Part shown: piece after piece, positions 1-6,576 of the stretch
Layout of the letters: each line of letters starts with the position of its first letter
Position numbering within the stretch: position 1 is the first letter of the stretch
Assembly (NCBI GenBank): GCA_016206945.1
Contig: JACQQP010000089.1
Location: forward strand, 1 to 6,624
DNA length: 6,624 nucleotides
Direction of reading: 5' to 3'
DNA from: Candidatus Omnitrophota bacterium
GTDB lineage: Bacteria; Omnitrophota; Omnitrophia; Omnitrophales; Danuiimicrobiaceae
Made by a program: the position numbers and the translations under genes
Notes under the pieces: model-generated
Database searches by the model: none
What the model saw: the letters and a program-made list of their open reading frames with translations, nothing else
What the model was told of the DNA's origin: nothing

Positions 1-391
1 AAGCGCCCACGCGTCCGGCCACCATCATTGCGGTCAAGACCGGCGCAAGTTCTCTCGTCACCGACAGAGCAACGAGATCAGAGGTAAATTGCTCCGCCGA
101 AAAAAGCCTCAACTGGTAGGACGATTGAAGGGCGAGCACCATACCAGAAAAAAGTGACGTCAACATCACAAGTGGAAGGGAGGCAACGCCAATTTTATAC
201 GCCTGTTCCACCGTAGCACCCCACCGAAGCGGCGTCGAAGTAGCGGTCATGACCGAGCGCCAGAAAAGAAGCGAAATTCCCCCTGCGCTTTCTAAAAACT
301 CGACCGTTTGCTCCCCCAGCTTCGCCAACCACTTTTGGATGTCCGCCAATTTTCGAAGCTGTGACAACGGAATTTTAGACATCGCGTTCAT
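1..391 (-). CDS. mlaE: MlaE-family ABC transporter permease, 5' part only (runs off the left edge)
   Basis: The first 130 codons of a MlaE/YrbE-type permease are visible; the 3' end lies beyond the window. Members of this family form the inner-membrane permease of the Mla-type phospholipid ABC transporter, with an MlaF ATPase and an MCE-domain MlaD protein, moving lipids between inner and outer membranes. Seen here: an amphipathic N-terminal stretch (about residues 11-45), a first membrane segment (about 68-90, with LPLVMLTSLFSGMVLALQ), then the family signature at 113-130 (RELAPVLTAMMVAGRVGA; many relatives have ELGPVLTA). The ATG at 391 directly follows the TAG stop of the upstream gene (TAGATG). 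A weak AAAGG lies 11 nt upstream, so translation probably depends on reinitiation. A second ATG, three codons in (position 382), is an alternative start. The family call is firm. The direction of transport, and whether mlaF and mlaD follow, cannot be seen. Confidence 0.9.
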   Translation of the reverse strand, partial: MNAMSKIPLSQLRKLADIQKWLAKLGEQTVEFLESAGGISLLFWRSVMTATSTPLRWGATVEQAYKIGVASLPLVMLTSLFSGMVLALQSSYQLRLFSAEQFTSDLVALSVTRELAPVLTAMMVAGRVGA

Positions 392-2338
392 CTAAAACTT
401 AACCTTTGGACCCACCGTTAAATACTCCTTCTTGGCCCGATCTTCTTCTGCGGTTACCTCGAGGCTCGTTCGATCCCCAAATTGATATTCAGCTTCTACC
501 TTAGCGACAGGAGCGTCCTCTATCGTTGATTTGCCCCTTCGGTTCCGATCCGAAGAACGTAAATAATTTGATTCAACCGTTCGACGGTCCAGCTCGCTGC
601 TCAACTCTAAACCCCTCCAGATGATAATGTTTTCAGAATTTCCAACCTTGATGCCCCTGAGGAAGTTCCGAAGCGTAAAGTCAAGTCCGCCCTTCAGGAG
701 AAAACTATTTTTTCCGATCCAGATTTTAGAATCGTGTAATAAAAGGTAGGGAAGGCTTCCCGAAAAATGAACCAGGGCACGATCGTACTGAAGACTGCCC
801 GCCGTCCCCTTTTCGACGCTAAAATCACCATTCAAGCTGGGTCCATTCATAGGGCCTTTTGCCTGTAATCTTCCACTAAACGTTCCCTCCAGCGATACCG
901 GAAGAGGGTGCACTCCAAGGGAGTCAAGTTCGCTAAAAGAAATCGGACCCACCCCTATGGTGAGATCTACCTCCGGCACTTGGCCAAATTCAATCCTGCC
1001 TCGAAGTTCTGAAACATTGCCCCAACGCGCCAGGATTTGATCGAGACCGTCTCGCGAAAGCTGCGCAGTGGCCTTAAAATCCCGAAGTGGTTGATATTGA
1101 AAGACAAGATAATCCGTTGTCAATTTGACGTCAAATAGGCGAATTCCCTTCTGCCAAGCCTCCTCATGAGGTCTTAGGTCAACCGTCGCCGCGGTCACAA
1201 GGTCAAAACCATACAGGGCAAAATGATCCAGCTTAAACGCAAGCCTCCAATTAAAATCTGCGATCGAAATCTGACATTGAAATCTCTGGTCTTCATGCTC
1301 CAGCCCCAATCGAAAAATACCCGTTTCAAGATCAAAAGCTCCTGAACCCCGAAACGCTTCATTAAGGATCAACCTGGGAATCTTAAAACTTTTTGGTTCA
1401 CCCAAAATAGAACCTGTAAACTGATACTTTTTATCCCCAAGCCGAAGGTCACCCGAAAGAACACCCTCCTCAAAATCGGCGCGAAGGTCGGAACGAAATG
1501 TGAATTTACCTTCTCGAACGACTGCGGAAATAGCAAAAAGCGGTCTTGCGGAAAAGGCGTGTCGAATCTCACCGGAAAGCTCGCAGGGAATCCCGCGAAA
1601 CCGAAGATGAAGGTTCCGAAACCTGACGGTGTCATTTTCTAATTCAAGCGTACCATTCAGTTCAGAAATGGGAACTTGACTCGCCTTTGAAAAACTGACC
1701 TGATCCAAAACGAGCTCAAGATGAGAACTCTTTTTAGACGGATCGATTTCTCCATAAGCCAGGAGCGATCCGCTTACGATTCCAGACAAACGCGATTTAA
1801 ATCGTACGTCAAAAACCTCCCCCTTCTTAGGCAGCGCCCGTCCCTCAATGCCTGTGAGATGGATGCTTTCTCCCTTTCGAATCCAAGGCAATTTAATCTC
1901 ACCCTCATCAAATTCGAAACGAGTGAGAATTCCATGATCCGATTTTAGAAGCGCAAGATCAAACAAAGCTCCAGGATTCTGAAAGGCTTGCACGGTGAGG
2001 CGCGGAGTATCCAAAAGCACTTCAGTGGGAATGCGAAAATTGCGCTTCAGAAAACTCAAGAGGTCATATCGAACGACGATTTTCTTAACGCCAATCAAAA
2101 AGTTGCGCCCATTCTCGGTTCGCTTAATCTCCAGACCGCTAAGGGAAATATGTTTCAACAATCCAACGCTGATTCGGTCCACACGGACAGGCGTTTTGAG
2201 AAAAGCACTGATTCGCTTTTCGGTGGCTGCTTTTAAATCACTGGTGACGATGCGTTTTTTCAAGAAATGATAAAATTCAAAAAAGGAAAAAACGATGACA
2301 CCGCAGATTAAAACTGCGATGATTAATTGACGTATCAT
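392..2338 (-). CDS. AsmA/TamB-like membrane-anchored periplasmic protein (648 aa)
   Basis: This is probably an envelope protein of the AsmA/TamB-like superfamily, whose members (YhdP, TamB, YdbH in E. coli) bridge the two membranes and are implicated in phospholipid transport. Seen: an N-terminal membrane anchor (residues about 4-22), then the typical AsmA-type opening in which a basic helix leads to a short strand and a GL motif (about 39-72: FLKTPVRVDRIS then ISLSGLEI). A long body of alternating beta strands follows, rich in patterns such as GxLxLxxxxxxF (230-345, 445-555), as expected for a lipid-channelling beta groove. The C terminus (614-648) reads like two amphipathic strands, EYQFGDRTSLEV and LTVGPKVKF, ending in F. 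This resembles the TamB end, which contacts an outer-membrane barrel. The protein is much shorter than TamB (about 1,260 aa). The ATG at 2338 has GGAG 9 nt upstream and lies 15 nt after clpC. The family is inferred from architecture, not from a specific signature; an AsmA or DUF3971/DUF748-like label would be equally acceptable. Confidence 0.7.
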   Translation of the reverse strand: MIRQLIIAVLICGVIVFSFFEFYHFLKKRIVTSDLKAATEKRISAFLKTPVRVDRISVGLLKHISLSGLEIKRTENGRNFLIGVKKIVVRYDLLSFLKRNFRIPTEVLLDTPRLTVQAFQNPGALFDLALLKSDHGILTRFEFDEGEIKLPWIRKGESIHLTGIEGRALPKKGEVFDVRFKSRLSGIVSGSLLAYGEIDPSKKSSHLELVLDQVSFSKASQVPISELNGTLELENDTVRFRNLHLRFRGIPCELSGEIRHAFSARPLFAISAVVREGKFTFRSDLRADFEEGVLSGDLRLGDKKYQFTGSILGEPKSFKIPRLILNEAFRGSGAFDLETGIFRLGLEHEDQRFQCQISIADFNWRLAFKLDHFALYGFDLVTAATVDLRPHEEAWQKGIRLFDVKLTTDYLVFQYQPLRDFKATAQLSRDGLDQILARWGNVSELRGRIEFGQVPEVDLTIGVGPISFSELDSLGVHPLPVSLEGTFSGRLQAKGPMNGPSLNGDFSVEKGTAGSLQYDRALVHFSGSLPYLLLHDSKIWIGKNSFLLKGGLDFTLRNFLRGIKVGNSENIIIWRGLELSSELDRRTVESNYLRSSDRNRRGKSTIEDAPVAKVEAEYQFGDRTSLEVTAEEDRAKKEYLTVGPKVKF

Positions 2339-2347
2339 GATGAAGCA

Positions 2348-2351
2348 CTCC
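2348..2351 (-). promoter_or_regulatory. Ribosome binding site of the AsmA/TamB-like gene
   Basis: GGAG on the minus strand lies 9 nt before the ATG at 2338, inside the 15-nt clpC gap. It supports this start and shows that the gene follows clpC on the same transcript. Confidence 0.6.
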
Positions 2352-2353
2352 GT

Positions 2354-4804
2354 CTATGAGGTTTTCTCGAAAACAACTGCCTCTCCCCTCAAAATGGCTT
2401 TTACTTTATCTCCCTCCTTAAACTTCCCACTTAGGATTTCCTCGGCAAGCACATTTTCTACATATCTCTGAATGGTGCGTTTTAAGGGTCGCGCTCCAAA
2501 AGTAGGATCATAGCCCTTATCGATCAAAAACTTAAGCACCTCGGGAGTTAATACCAATTCCATCTTTTTATCTTTCATACGTTCCATAACTTCACCAAGC
2601 TCAATCTGAATAATTCTCTCTAAGTCCTCGCGCGTTAGTTGGTGGAATACAATAATGTCATCCACGCGGTTTAAAAATTCAGGACGAAACACTTTCTTTG
2701 CTTCATCCAGGAATTTGTCCTTCATAGCAGTGTAACTTTCGTCCTGTTCTTTCGGTTTAAACCCAAGATCCCCTTGCCTTTTCAACAGATCAGTTCCAAT
2801 ATTAGAAGTCATGATCAGAACCGTGTTCCTAAAATCTACTCTGCGGCCAAACGAGTCCGTCAAACGTCCATCCTCCATCATCTGAAGCAAAATATTAAAG
2901 ACATCGGGGTGCGCCTTTTCAATTTCATCAAGCAAAACGACAGAATAAGGCCGCCTTCTCACCTTCTCAGTCAGTTGACCGCCCTCTTCATAACCCACAT
3001 AACCCGGAGGCGCTCCAACCAGCCTTGAAACATTAAACTTCTCTCCGTATTCAGACATGTCGATCTGAAGCATCGCATCTTGGTCCCCAAACATAAATTC
3101 GGCAAGCGCGCGCGCCAGGAGCGTCTTTCCGACACCGGTCGGTCCCATAAAAATGAAGTTGCCAATCGGACGCTTCGGATTTCTGAGCCCGGAACGAGAA
3201 CGCCGCACGGCATGGGCAATCGCCTTGATTGCTTCCTCTTGACCAATCACGCGCTTGTGAAGTTCATCCTCCATACGAAGAAGACGGGTCTGCTCTTTTT
3301 CTTCAAGCCGTTGGAGCGGAACGCCGGTCCACTTTGAAACAATGACCGCAATGTCTTCTGCGCCAACTTCGATCTCAATTTCTGATTTAGACTCCTTCCA
3401 ACTCTTCTTGATTTTACCGAGTTCCTCTTTGGTTTTTCGCTCCTCATCACGAAGCTTTGCGGCCCGCTCAAAATCCTGACCTTTGATCGCCGCTTCCTTT
3501 TCCATCTTAAATTCTTCGATCTTGGCCTCAAGTGTTTTCAGATCCTTCGGAAGGCGCGTCACAGAAAGGCGGGCTCTCGAACCCGCTTCGTCAATCAAAT
3601 CGATCGCTTTGTCAGGGAGGAAACGCCCGCTGATGTAGCGGTCAGACATCTTGGCAGCTGCCTCCAAAGCAGCATCGGTAATTTTCACGCGGTGATGGGC
3701 CTCGTATCGATCACGCAACCCTTTCAAAATGGCGATCGTCTCATCAACGGTGGGCGGATCCACATTGATCGTTTGGAAACGCCGGGCCAGCGCCGCATCT
3801 TTTTCAATGTATTTCCGGTACTCATCCAAGGTAGTCGCCCCGATGCACTGAATTTCACCGCGCGAAAGGGCGGGCTTTAAAATATTGGACGCATCAATCG
3901 CACCTTCTGCCCCTCCGGCTCCAACCAGGGTATGGAGCTCATCAATAAAGATGATGACGTTTTCAGCACGCCTGATCTCGTCCATGACGCCCTTGATACG
4001 CTCTTCAAATTGTCCGCGGTACTTGGTTCCTGCCACCATCAGCGCTAAATCCAGTACTACAATTCTCTTATCGAGCAACGCTTCGGGGACGTCGCCTGAA
4101 ACAATCCGCTGGGCAAGACCCTCAACGATCGCCGTTTTACCCACCCCTGCTTCCCCCAAAAGAACAGGATTATTTTTCGTACGACGGGCTAAAATTTGAA
4201 TGACACGTTCAATTTCATTTTCCCGGTTGACGACGGTATCCAATTTGCCTGCTCGGGCTAAAGACGAAAGATCGCGGCCAAAGGCATCAAGTGCGGGCGT
4301 TTTTGTCTTGCTCCCCTTTGCCGTAGTTCCGCCTCCCTGCATACCGCCGCCTCCTTGAGCGGGTGCCGAGGAACCTAAAAGTTTGATGACCTCAGACCGC
4401 ACCTTATTCAAATCAAGCCCTACGTTCATCAAGACATGGCTCGCCACGCCTTCCCCTTCCTTAATCAAACCGAGAAGGAGATGCTCCGTTCCAATATAGT
4501 TATGACCCAAACGCCTTGCTTCATCCATCGCAAGCTCAATCACTTTTTTTGCCTTGGGGGTAAATGGGATGTCGCCGGAGACAATGGTACTCGGTCCGAA
4601 CTGAACCAGTTTTTCCACCTCGAGGCGGATCGTGTCGAGCGAAAGGCCTAAATTCTGAAGCACGGCGGCCGCTACGCTTTCGCCCTCTTTGATCAAACCC
4701 AAAAGAATGTGCTCCGTTCCGATATAATCGTGGTTAAAACGCTTCGCTTCTTCTTTGGCAAGAATAATGACTTTTCGTGCCCGTTCTGTAAATCGATCAA
4801 ACAT
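2354..4804 (-). CDS. clpC: ClpC: AAA+ unfoldase of the ClpCP protease
   Basis: This cytosolic HSP100 ATPase unfolds substrates and threads them into ClpP. At 816 aa it has the usual ClpC length. Seen: a double Clp-N domain (1-145) with repeated GTEH motifs; a Gly/Gln/Lys-rich linker (about 148-169); D1 with Walker A GEAGVGKT (217-224) and Walker B FIDEL (286-290); a short coiled-coil middle domain with the UVR-like motif (about 430-465), which separates ClpC from ClpB; and D2 with Walker A GPTGVGKT (554-561) and Walker B LLDE (624-627). An LGF tripeptide (680-682) sits where the ClpP-docking loop is expected, followed by a C-terminal domain containing GARPLKR. Glu31 and Glu107 align with B. 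subtilis Glu32 and Glu106, the phosphoarginine receptors. Phe445 and Arg452 align with middle-domain residues (Phe436, Arg443) that hold ClpC in its resting form. The ATG at 4804 has an AAGGAG box 7 nt upstream. Its position behind mcsA-mcsB matches the Firmicutes order. No damage is seen. Confidence 0.98.
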   Translation of the reverse strand: MFDRFTERARKVIILAKEEAKRFNHDYIGTEHILLGLIKEGESVAAAVLQNLGLSLDTIRLEVEKLVQFGPSTIVSGDIPFTPKAKKVIELAMDEARRLGHNYIGTEHLLLGLIKEGEGVASHVLMNVGLDLNKVRSEVIKLLGSSAPAQGGGGMQGGGTTAKGSKTKTPALDAFGRDLSSLARAGKLDTVVNRENEIERVIQILARRTKNNPVLLGEAGVGKTAIVEGLAQRIVSGDVPEALLDKRIVVLDLALMVAGTKYRGQFEERIKGVMDEIRRAENVIIFIDELHTLVGAGGAEGAIDASNILKPALSRGEIQCIGATTLDEYRKYIEKDAALARRFQTINVDPPTVDETIAILKGLRDRYEAHHRVKITDAALEAAAKMSDRYISGRFLPDKAIDLIDEAGSRARLSVTRLPKDLKTLEAKIEEFKMEKEAAIKGQDFERAAKLRDEERKTKEELGKIKKSWKESKSEIEIEVGAEDIAVIVSKWTGVPLQRLEEKEQTRLLRMEDELHKRVIGQEEAIKAIAHAVRRSRSGLRNPKRPIGNFIFMGPTGVGKTLLARALAEFMFGDQDAMLQIDMSEYGEKFNVSRLVGAPPGYVGYEEGGQLTEKVRRRPYSVVLLDEIEKAHPDVFNILLQMMEDGRLTDSFGRRVDFRNTVLIMTSNIGTDLLKRQGDLGFKPKEQDESYTAMKDKFLDEAKKVFRPEFLNRVDDIIVFHQLTREDLERIIQIELGEVMERMKDKKMELVLTPEVLKFLIDKGYDPTFGARPLKRTIQRYVENVLAEEILSGKFKEGDKVKAILRGEAVVFEKTS

Positions 4805-4811
4805 GAATCAA

Positions 4812-4817
4812 CTCCTT
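4812..4817 (-). promoter_or_regulatory. Ribosome binding site of clpC
   Basis: AAGGAG on the minus strand lies 7 nt before the clpC ATG at 4804, in the 26-nt gap after mcsB. It is the strongest Shine-Dalgarno box in the operon and fixes the clpC start, in keeping with ClpC being made independently of mcsB coupling. Confidence 0.8.
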
Positions 4818-4830
4818 TTCATTCGAAGTT

Positions 4831-5904
4831 CTAAATCAACGCTACCTCTTTCAAGCGCGTCCGCAAAAGTTCTGCCCGCTTCTGATCCCGTTCTGCCGAA
4901 TTAAGATCGGCCCCGCTCAGCTTTTGAAGGTGGGCGGGCTGCATAAACAAAAAGAGGGCATTCAAATTGACCTTGCTCAAATTGTGAACAAATCCAAGAT
5001 CAACACCCAGCCGTGTCAAGGAAAGAAGCCCAAGCGCTTCCGAACTCGGAATCAGACGCGCGGATTTCAACGTACCCACGGCGCGCCAAATCTGGTCCTC
5101 AATTTTAGCACGGCGTTTCTCAAGTAAATGATTCCGTGCCTCCCTTTCATGTTCAATGACTTGCCGGATGACTCGTTCCAAACCATCCACAATTTCCATT
5201 TCCTTCTGCCCCAGAGTCAATTGATTTGAAAATTGGAAAAAATTTCCGCTCGCCTGAGTTCCTTCCCCAAAGAAACCCCGGGCGGCCAAGTTCAGTTTCG
5301 AAAGTGCCTGGAGCACTTTATTCACTTGTTTCGTCATCACAAGGCCCGCCAGATGCAGCATACAAGAAGCCCGAAGGCCCGTGCCTACATTCGTAGGACA
5401 GGCGGTCAGATAACCCAAATTCGGATGAAACGCATACGGTAGCTGAGCTTCCAGAGCGCTGTCAATGGAATCCATAATCCGCCACGCTTCAATCAGGTTT
5501 AGTCCCGACTGAAACGCTTGGCTTCTCAAATGGTCTTCCTCCAACACCATGACGCTCACCACTTCGTCCTTCGACACGACCAGAGCCTTCTCACCCTTTT
5601 CGCTCGCATGCTCCCGACTGATGAGATGACGCTCCAACAAAAATTGGCGGTCCAAGTCTTTCAAATTCTTGTACTCAAAAAAATACGAATTTTTAAGCAG
5701 CAGCACGCCCTCAGCGGCCCGCTCAACTTCTTCGATCACCTGCTGTTGTTCAGAAGGATCCAACTTTTCAGAAAACTTGTATCCGCTTAAATTGCGCGCA
5801 AGCCGAATCCGAGAACTTAAGACGATATCACTTTCAGGCCCTGTTCCCCTGAGCCATTCGCAACTGGAGCTTAAGAATTGATTGAGTCCGTTTTCCTTAG
5901 CCAT
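4831..5904 (-). CDS. mcsB: McsB: protein arginine kinase
   Basis: McsB phosphorylates arginine side chains on proteins, marking them for ClpCP; it belongs to the phosphagen (guanidino) kinase fold. Numbered from the ATG at 5904 (357 aa; B. subtilis McsB is 363), visible motifs are GPESDIVLSSRIRLARN (22-38, nucleotide-binding arginines), EEDH (122-125, with Glu123 matching the catalytic base), and CPTNVGTG (169-176, the phosphagen kinase active-site signature with its Cys). RDQKRA (339-344) fits the RDxxRA phosphoarginine-sensing motif used for allosteric activation. Start choice: the frame opens at a GTG at 5931, inside mcsA, giving 366 aa, but that GTG has a GGAGG 15 nt away, which is too far. 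The ATG at 5904 lies 7 nt after the mcsA stop and gives the family's usual N-terminal length. It has no clear ribosome binding site, so translational coupling to mcsA is likely. The kinase identity is certain; only the start is open. Confidence 0.96.
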   Translation of the reverse strand: MAKENGLNQFLSSSCEWLRGTGPESDIVLSSRIRLARNLSGYKFSEKLDPSEQQQVIEEVERAAEGVLLLKNSYFFEYKNLKDLDRQFLLERHLISREHASEKGEKALVVSKDEVVSVMVLEEDHLRSQAFQSGLNLIEAWRIMDSIDSALEAQLPYAFHPNLGYLTACPTNVGTGLRASCMLHLAGLVMTKQVNKVLQALSKLNLAARGFFGEGTQASGNFFQFSNQLTLGQKEMEIVDGLERVIRQVIEHEREARNHLLEKRRAKIEDQIWRAVGTLKSARLIPSSEALGLLSLTRLGVDLGFVHNLSKVNLNALFLFMQPAHLQKLSGADLNSAERDQKRAELLRTRLKEVALI

Positions 5905-5911
5905 AAACGCA

Positions 5912-6427
5912 CTACTTTTGTTTTCTGCCACCCTTTTTCAATTTTTCCTCCAGCGCTTGGATCCGGTCTCGAATTCTGGCGGCTTCCTCAAAAGTTTCGT
6001 CCTTAATGCTTCTCCGAAGCCGCTCCTGAAGCTCTCTCAACTCAAGGGTTTCTTTCACCGGAGCCGGCGCTCGCGAAGGCACTTTTCCAACGTGACGGAG
6101 GTCGCGCTGAACCCGCTTGATCAACGGCATCAGCAATTTCTCAAAAGCTTCATAACAACTGGAGCACCCTAAGCGGCCCGTTCTTCCAAATTCCTCATAA
6201 GTCATGCCGCAATGTTTACAAGCAACCTTGCTCAAGCTTTCGGGCTCGAGCTCTTGTGCAAAACCGCCCAAACTTGCCAGAAGTTTATTGAAGTCGAAGT
6301 GCGACTTAAAGTCCGCTCCTTTTTGTTCTGCGCAGCCCTCGCATAAATGGACCTCTACCATCTGATTATTTAAAATCTCGGTCAGATGGATCGTCGCTTC
6401 GTTCTGTCCGCACACGTTGCATACCAT
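5912..6427 (-). CDS. mcsA: McsA: zinc-finger/UVR activator of McsB
   Basis: McsA is the small partner that binds and stimulates the arginine kinase McsB and links it to ClpC. At 171 aa it is close to the B. subtilis protein (185 aa). Four CxxC pairs are visible: Cys3/6, Cys29/32, Cys70/73 and Cys88/91, enough for two zinc-binding sites. The central part has the conserved CGMTYEEF (73-80) and GRLGCSSCY (84-92). The C-terminal helix pair (about 128-162) is a UVR motif (RRSIKDETFEEAARIRDRI), the same type of motif found in the ClpC middle domain and in UvrB/UvrC. The ATG at 6427 places Cys3 exactly as in the family and has a strong GAGGTG box 7 nt upstream. It is the first gene of the apparent operon. 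In Firmicutes ctsR usually precedes it; no ctsR is visible here. Confidence 0.95.
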   Translation of the reverse strand: MVCNVCGQNEATIHLTEILNNQMVEVHLCEGCAEQKGADFKSHFDFNKLLASLGGFAQELEPESLSKVACKHCGMTYEEFGRTGRLGCSSCYEAFEKLLMPLIKRVQRDLRHVGKVPSRAPAPVKETLELRELQERLRRSIKDETFEEAARIRDRIQALEEKLKKGGRKQK

Positions 6428-6429
6428 GG

Positions 6430-6458
6430 TGTTTCACCTCAAAATTACCTGTGAAACA
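6430..6458 (-). promoter_or_regulatory. Perfect 8-bp dyad over the mcsA ribosome binding site
   Basis: TGTTTCAC, 13 nt, GTGAAACA form a perfect inverted repeat ending 2 nt before the mcsA ATG. In mRNA it gives an 8-bp stem (3 GC, 5 AU pairs) with a 13-nt AU-rich loop; the stem takes up the 3' half of the Shine-Dalgarno box and the spacer. It could be a translational switch, including an RNA-thermometer-like hairpin, or a DNA operator for a dimeric repressor. It does not match the CtsR (GGTCAAA direct repeats) or CIRCE (TTAGCACTC-N9-GAGTGCTAA) sites. The structure is seen; the function is inferred. Confidence 0.6.
6435..6440 (-). promoter_or_regulatory. Ribosome binding site of mcsA, partly inside a hairpin
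   Basis: GAGGTG on the minus strand lies 7 nt before the mcsA ATG and fixes that start. Its GTG half lies in the 3' arm of an 8-bp perfect dyad, so folding of the mRNA would compete with ribosome binding. Confidence 0.8.
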
Positions 6459-6490
6459 GAGTACAGAAAACAGAGTACAGAGAACAGAAA
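6456..6490. repeat. Five-unit degenerate 7-bp tandem repeat, left arm
   Basis: Five heptamers in perfect register on the plus strand: ACAGAGT, ACAGAAA, ACAGAGT, ACAGAGA, ACAGAAA. The ACAGA core is invariant and the last two positions vary. The array begins inside the right arm of the dyad and would lie in the mcsA 5' leader if transcription starts near 6500. A period of 7 rules out a coding origin. A facing array with the reverse-complement unit lies 86 nt to the right. Confidence 0.85.
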
Positions 6491-6506
6491 AAAAGCGTAA
6501 AAACCA

Positions 6507-6535
6507 ACTCTAAAATTCCTTGAATGTGCTGTCAT
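6507..6535 (-). promoter_or_regulatory. Candidate sigma-70-type promoter for the mcsA operon
   Basis: On the minus strand ATGACA (6535-6530, 5 of 6 to TTGACA) and TAGAGT (6512-6507, 4 of 6 to TATAAT) are separated by exactly 17 nt. Transcription would start near 6500, giving a leader of about 73 nt that contains the left heptamer array and the dyad. It sits in the unique spacer between the two repeat arms. Four of six in the -10 box is modest, and the organism's promoter consensus is unknown. Confidence 0.4.
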
Positions 6536-6576
6536 TTGCCTTTAAAACCCCTCTTTTCTTTATCTGTTTTCTCTGG

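Noticed and set aside
7..18. CCACGCGTCCGG near the left edge looks like a SalI/MluI cloning-adapter sequence, suggesting vector contamination.
   Set aside because: It reads in frame as the conserved AGRVG part of the MlaE signature, exactly where the family has it, so the match to an adapter is coincidence.
1369..1635. Small open frames on both strands inside the AsmA-like, clpC and mcsB genes (for example 1995-2270 plus strand, 2971-3246 minus strand, 5518-5790 plus strand).
   Set aside because: They are shadow frames within clearly coding genes, have no recognisable motifs, and lack ribosome binding sites or independent context.
2354..4804. ClpC considered as ClpB or ClpA.
   Set aside because: The middle domain is short with a UVR-like motif, unlike the long ClpB coiled coil; the LGF docking loop and mcsA-mcsB neighbours support ClpC.
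6430..6458. Dyad considered as a rho-independent terminator.
   Set aside because: The stem is only 3 GC of 8 pairs, has no following T run on either strand, and lies directly over the mcsA ribosome binding site.
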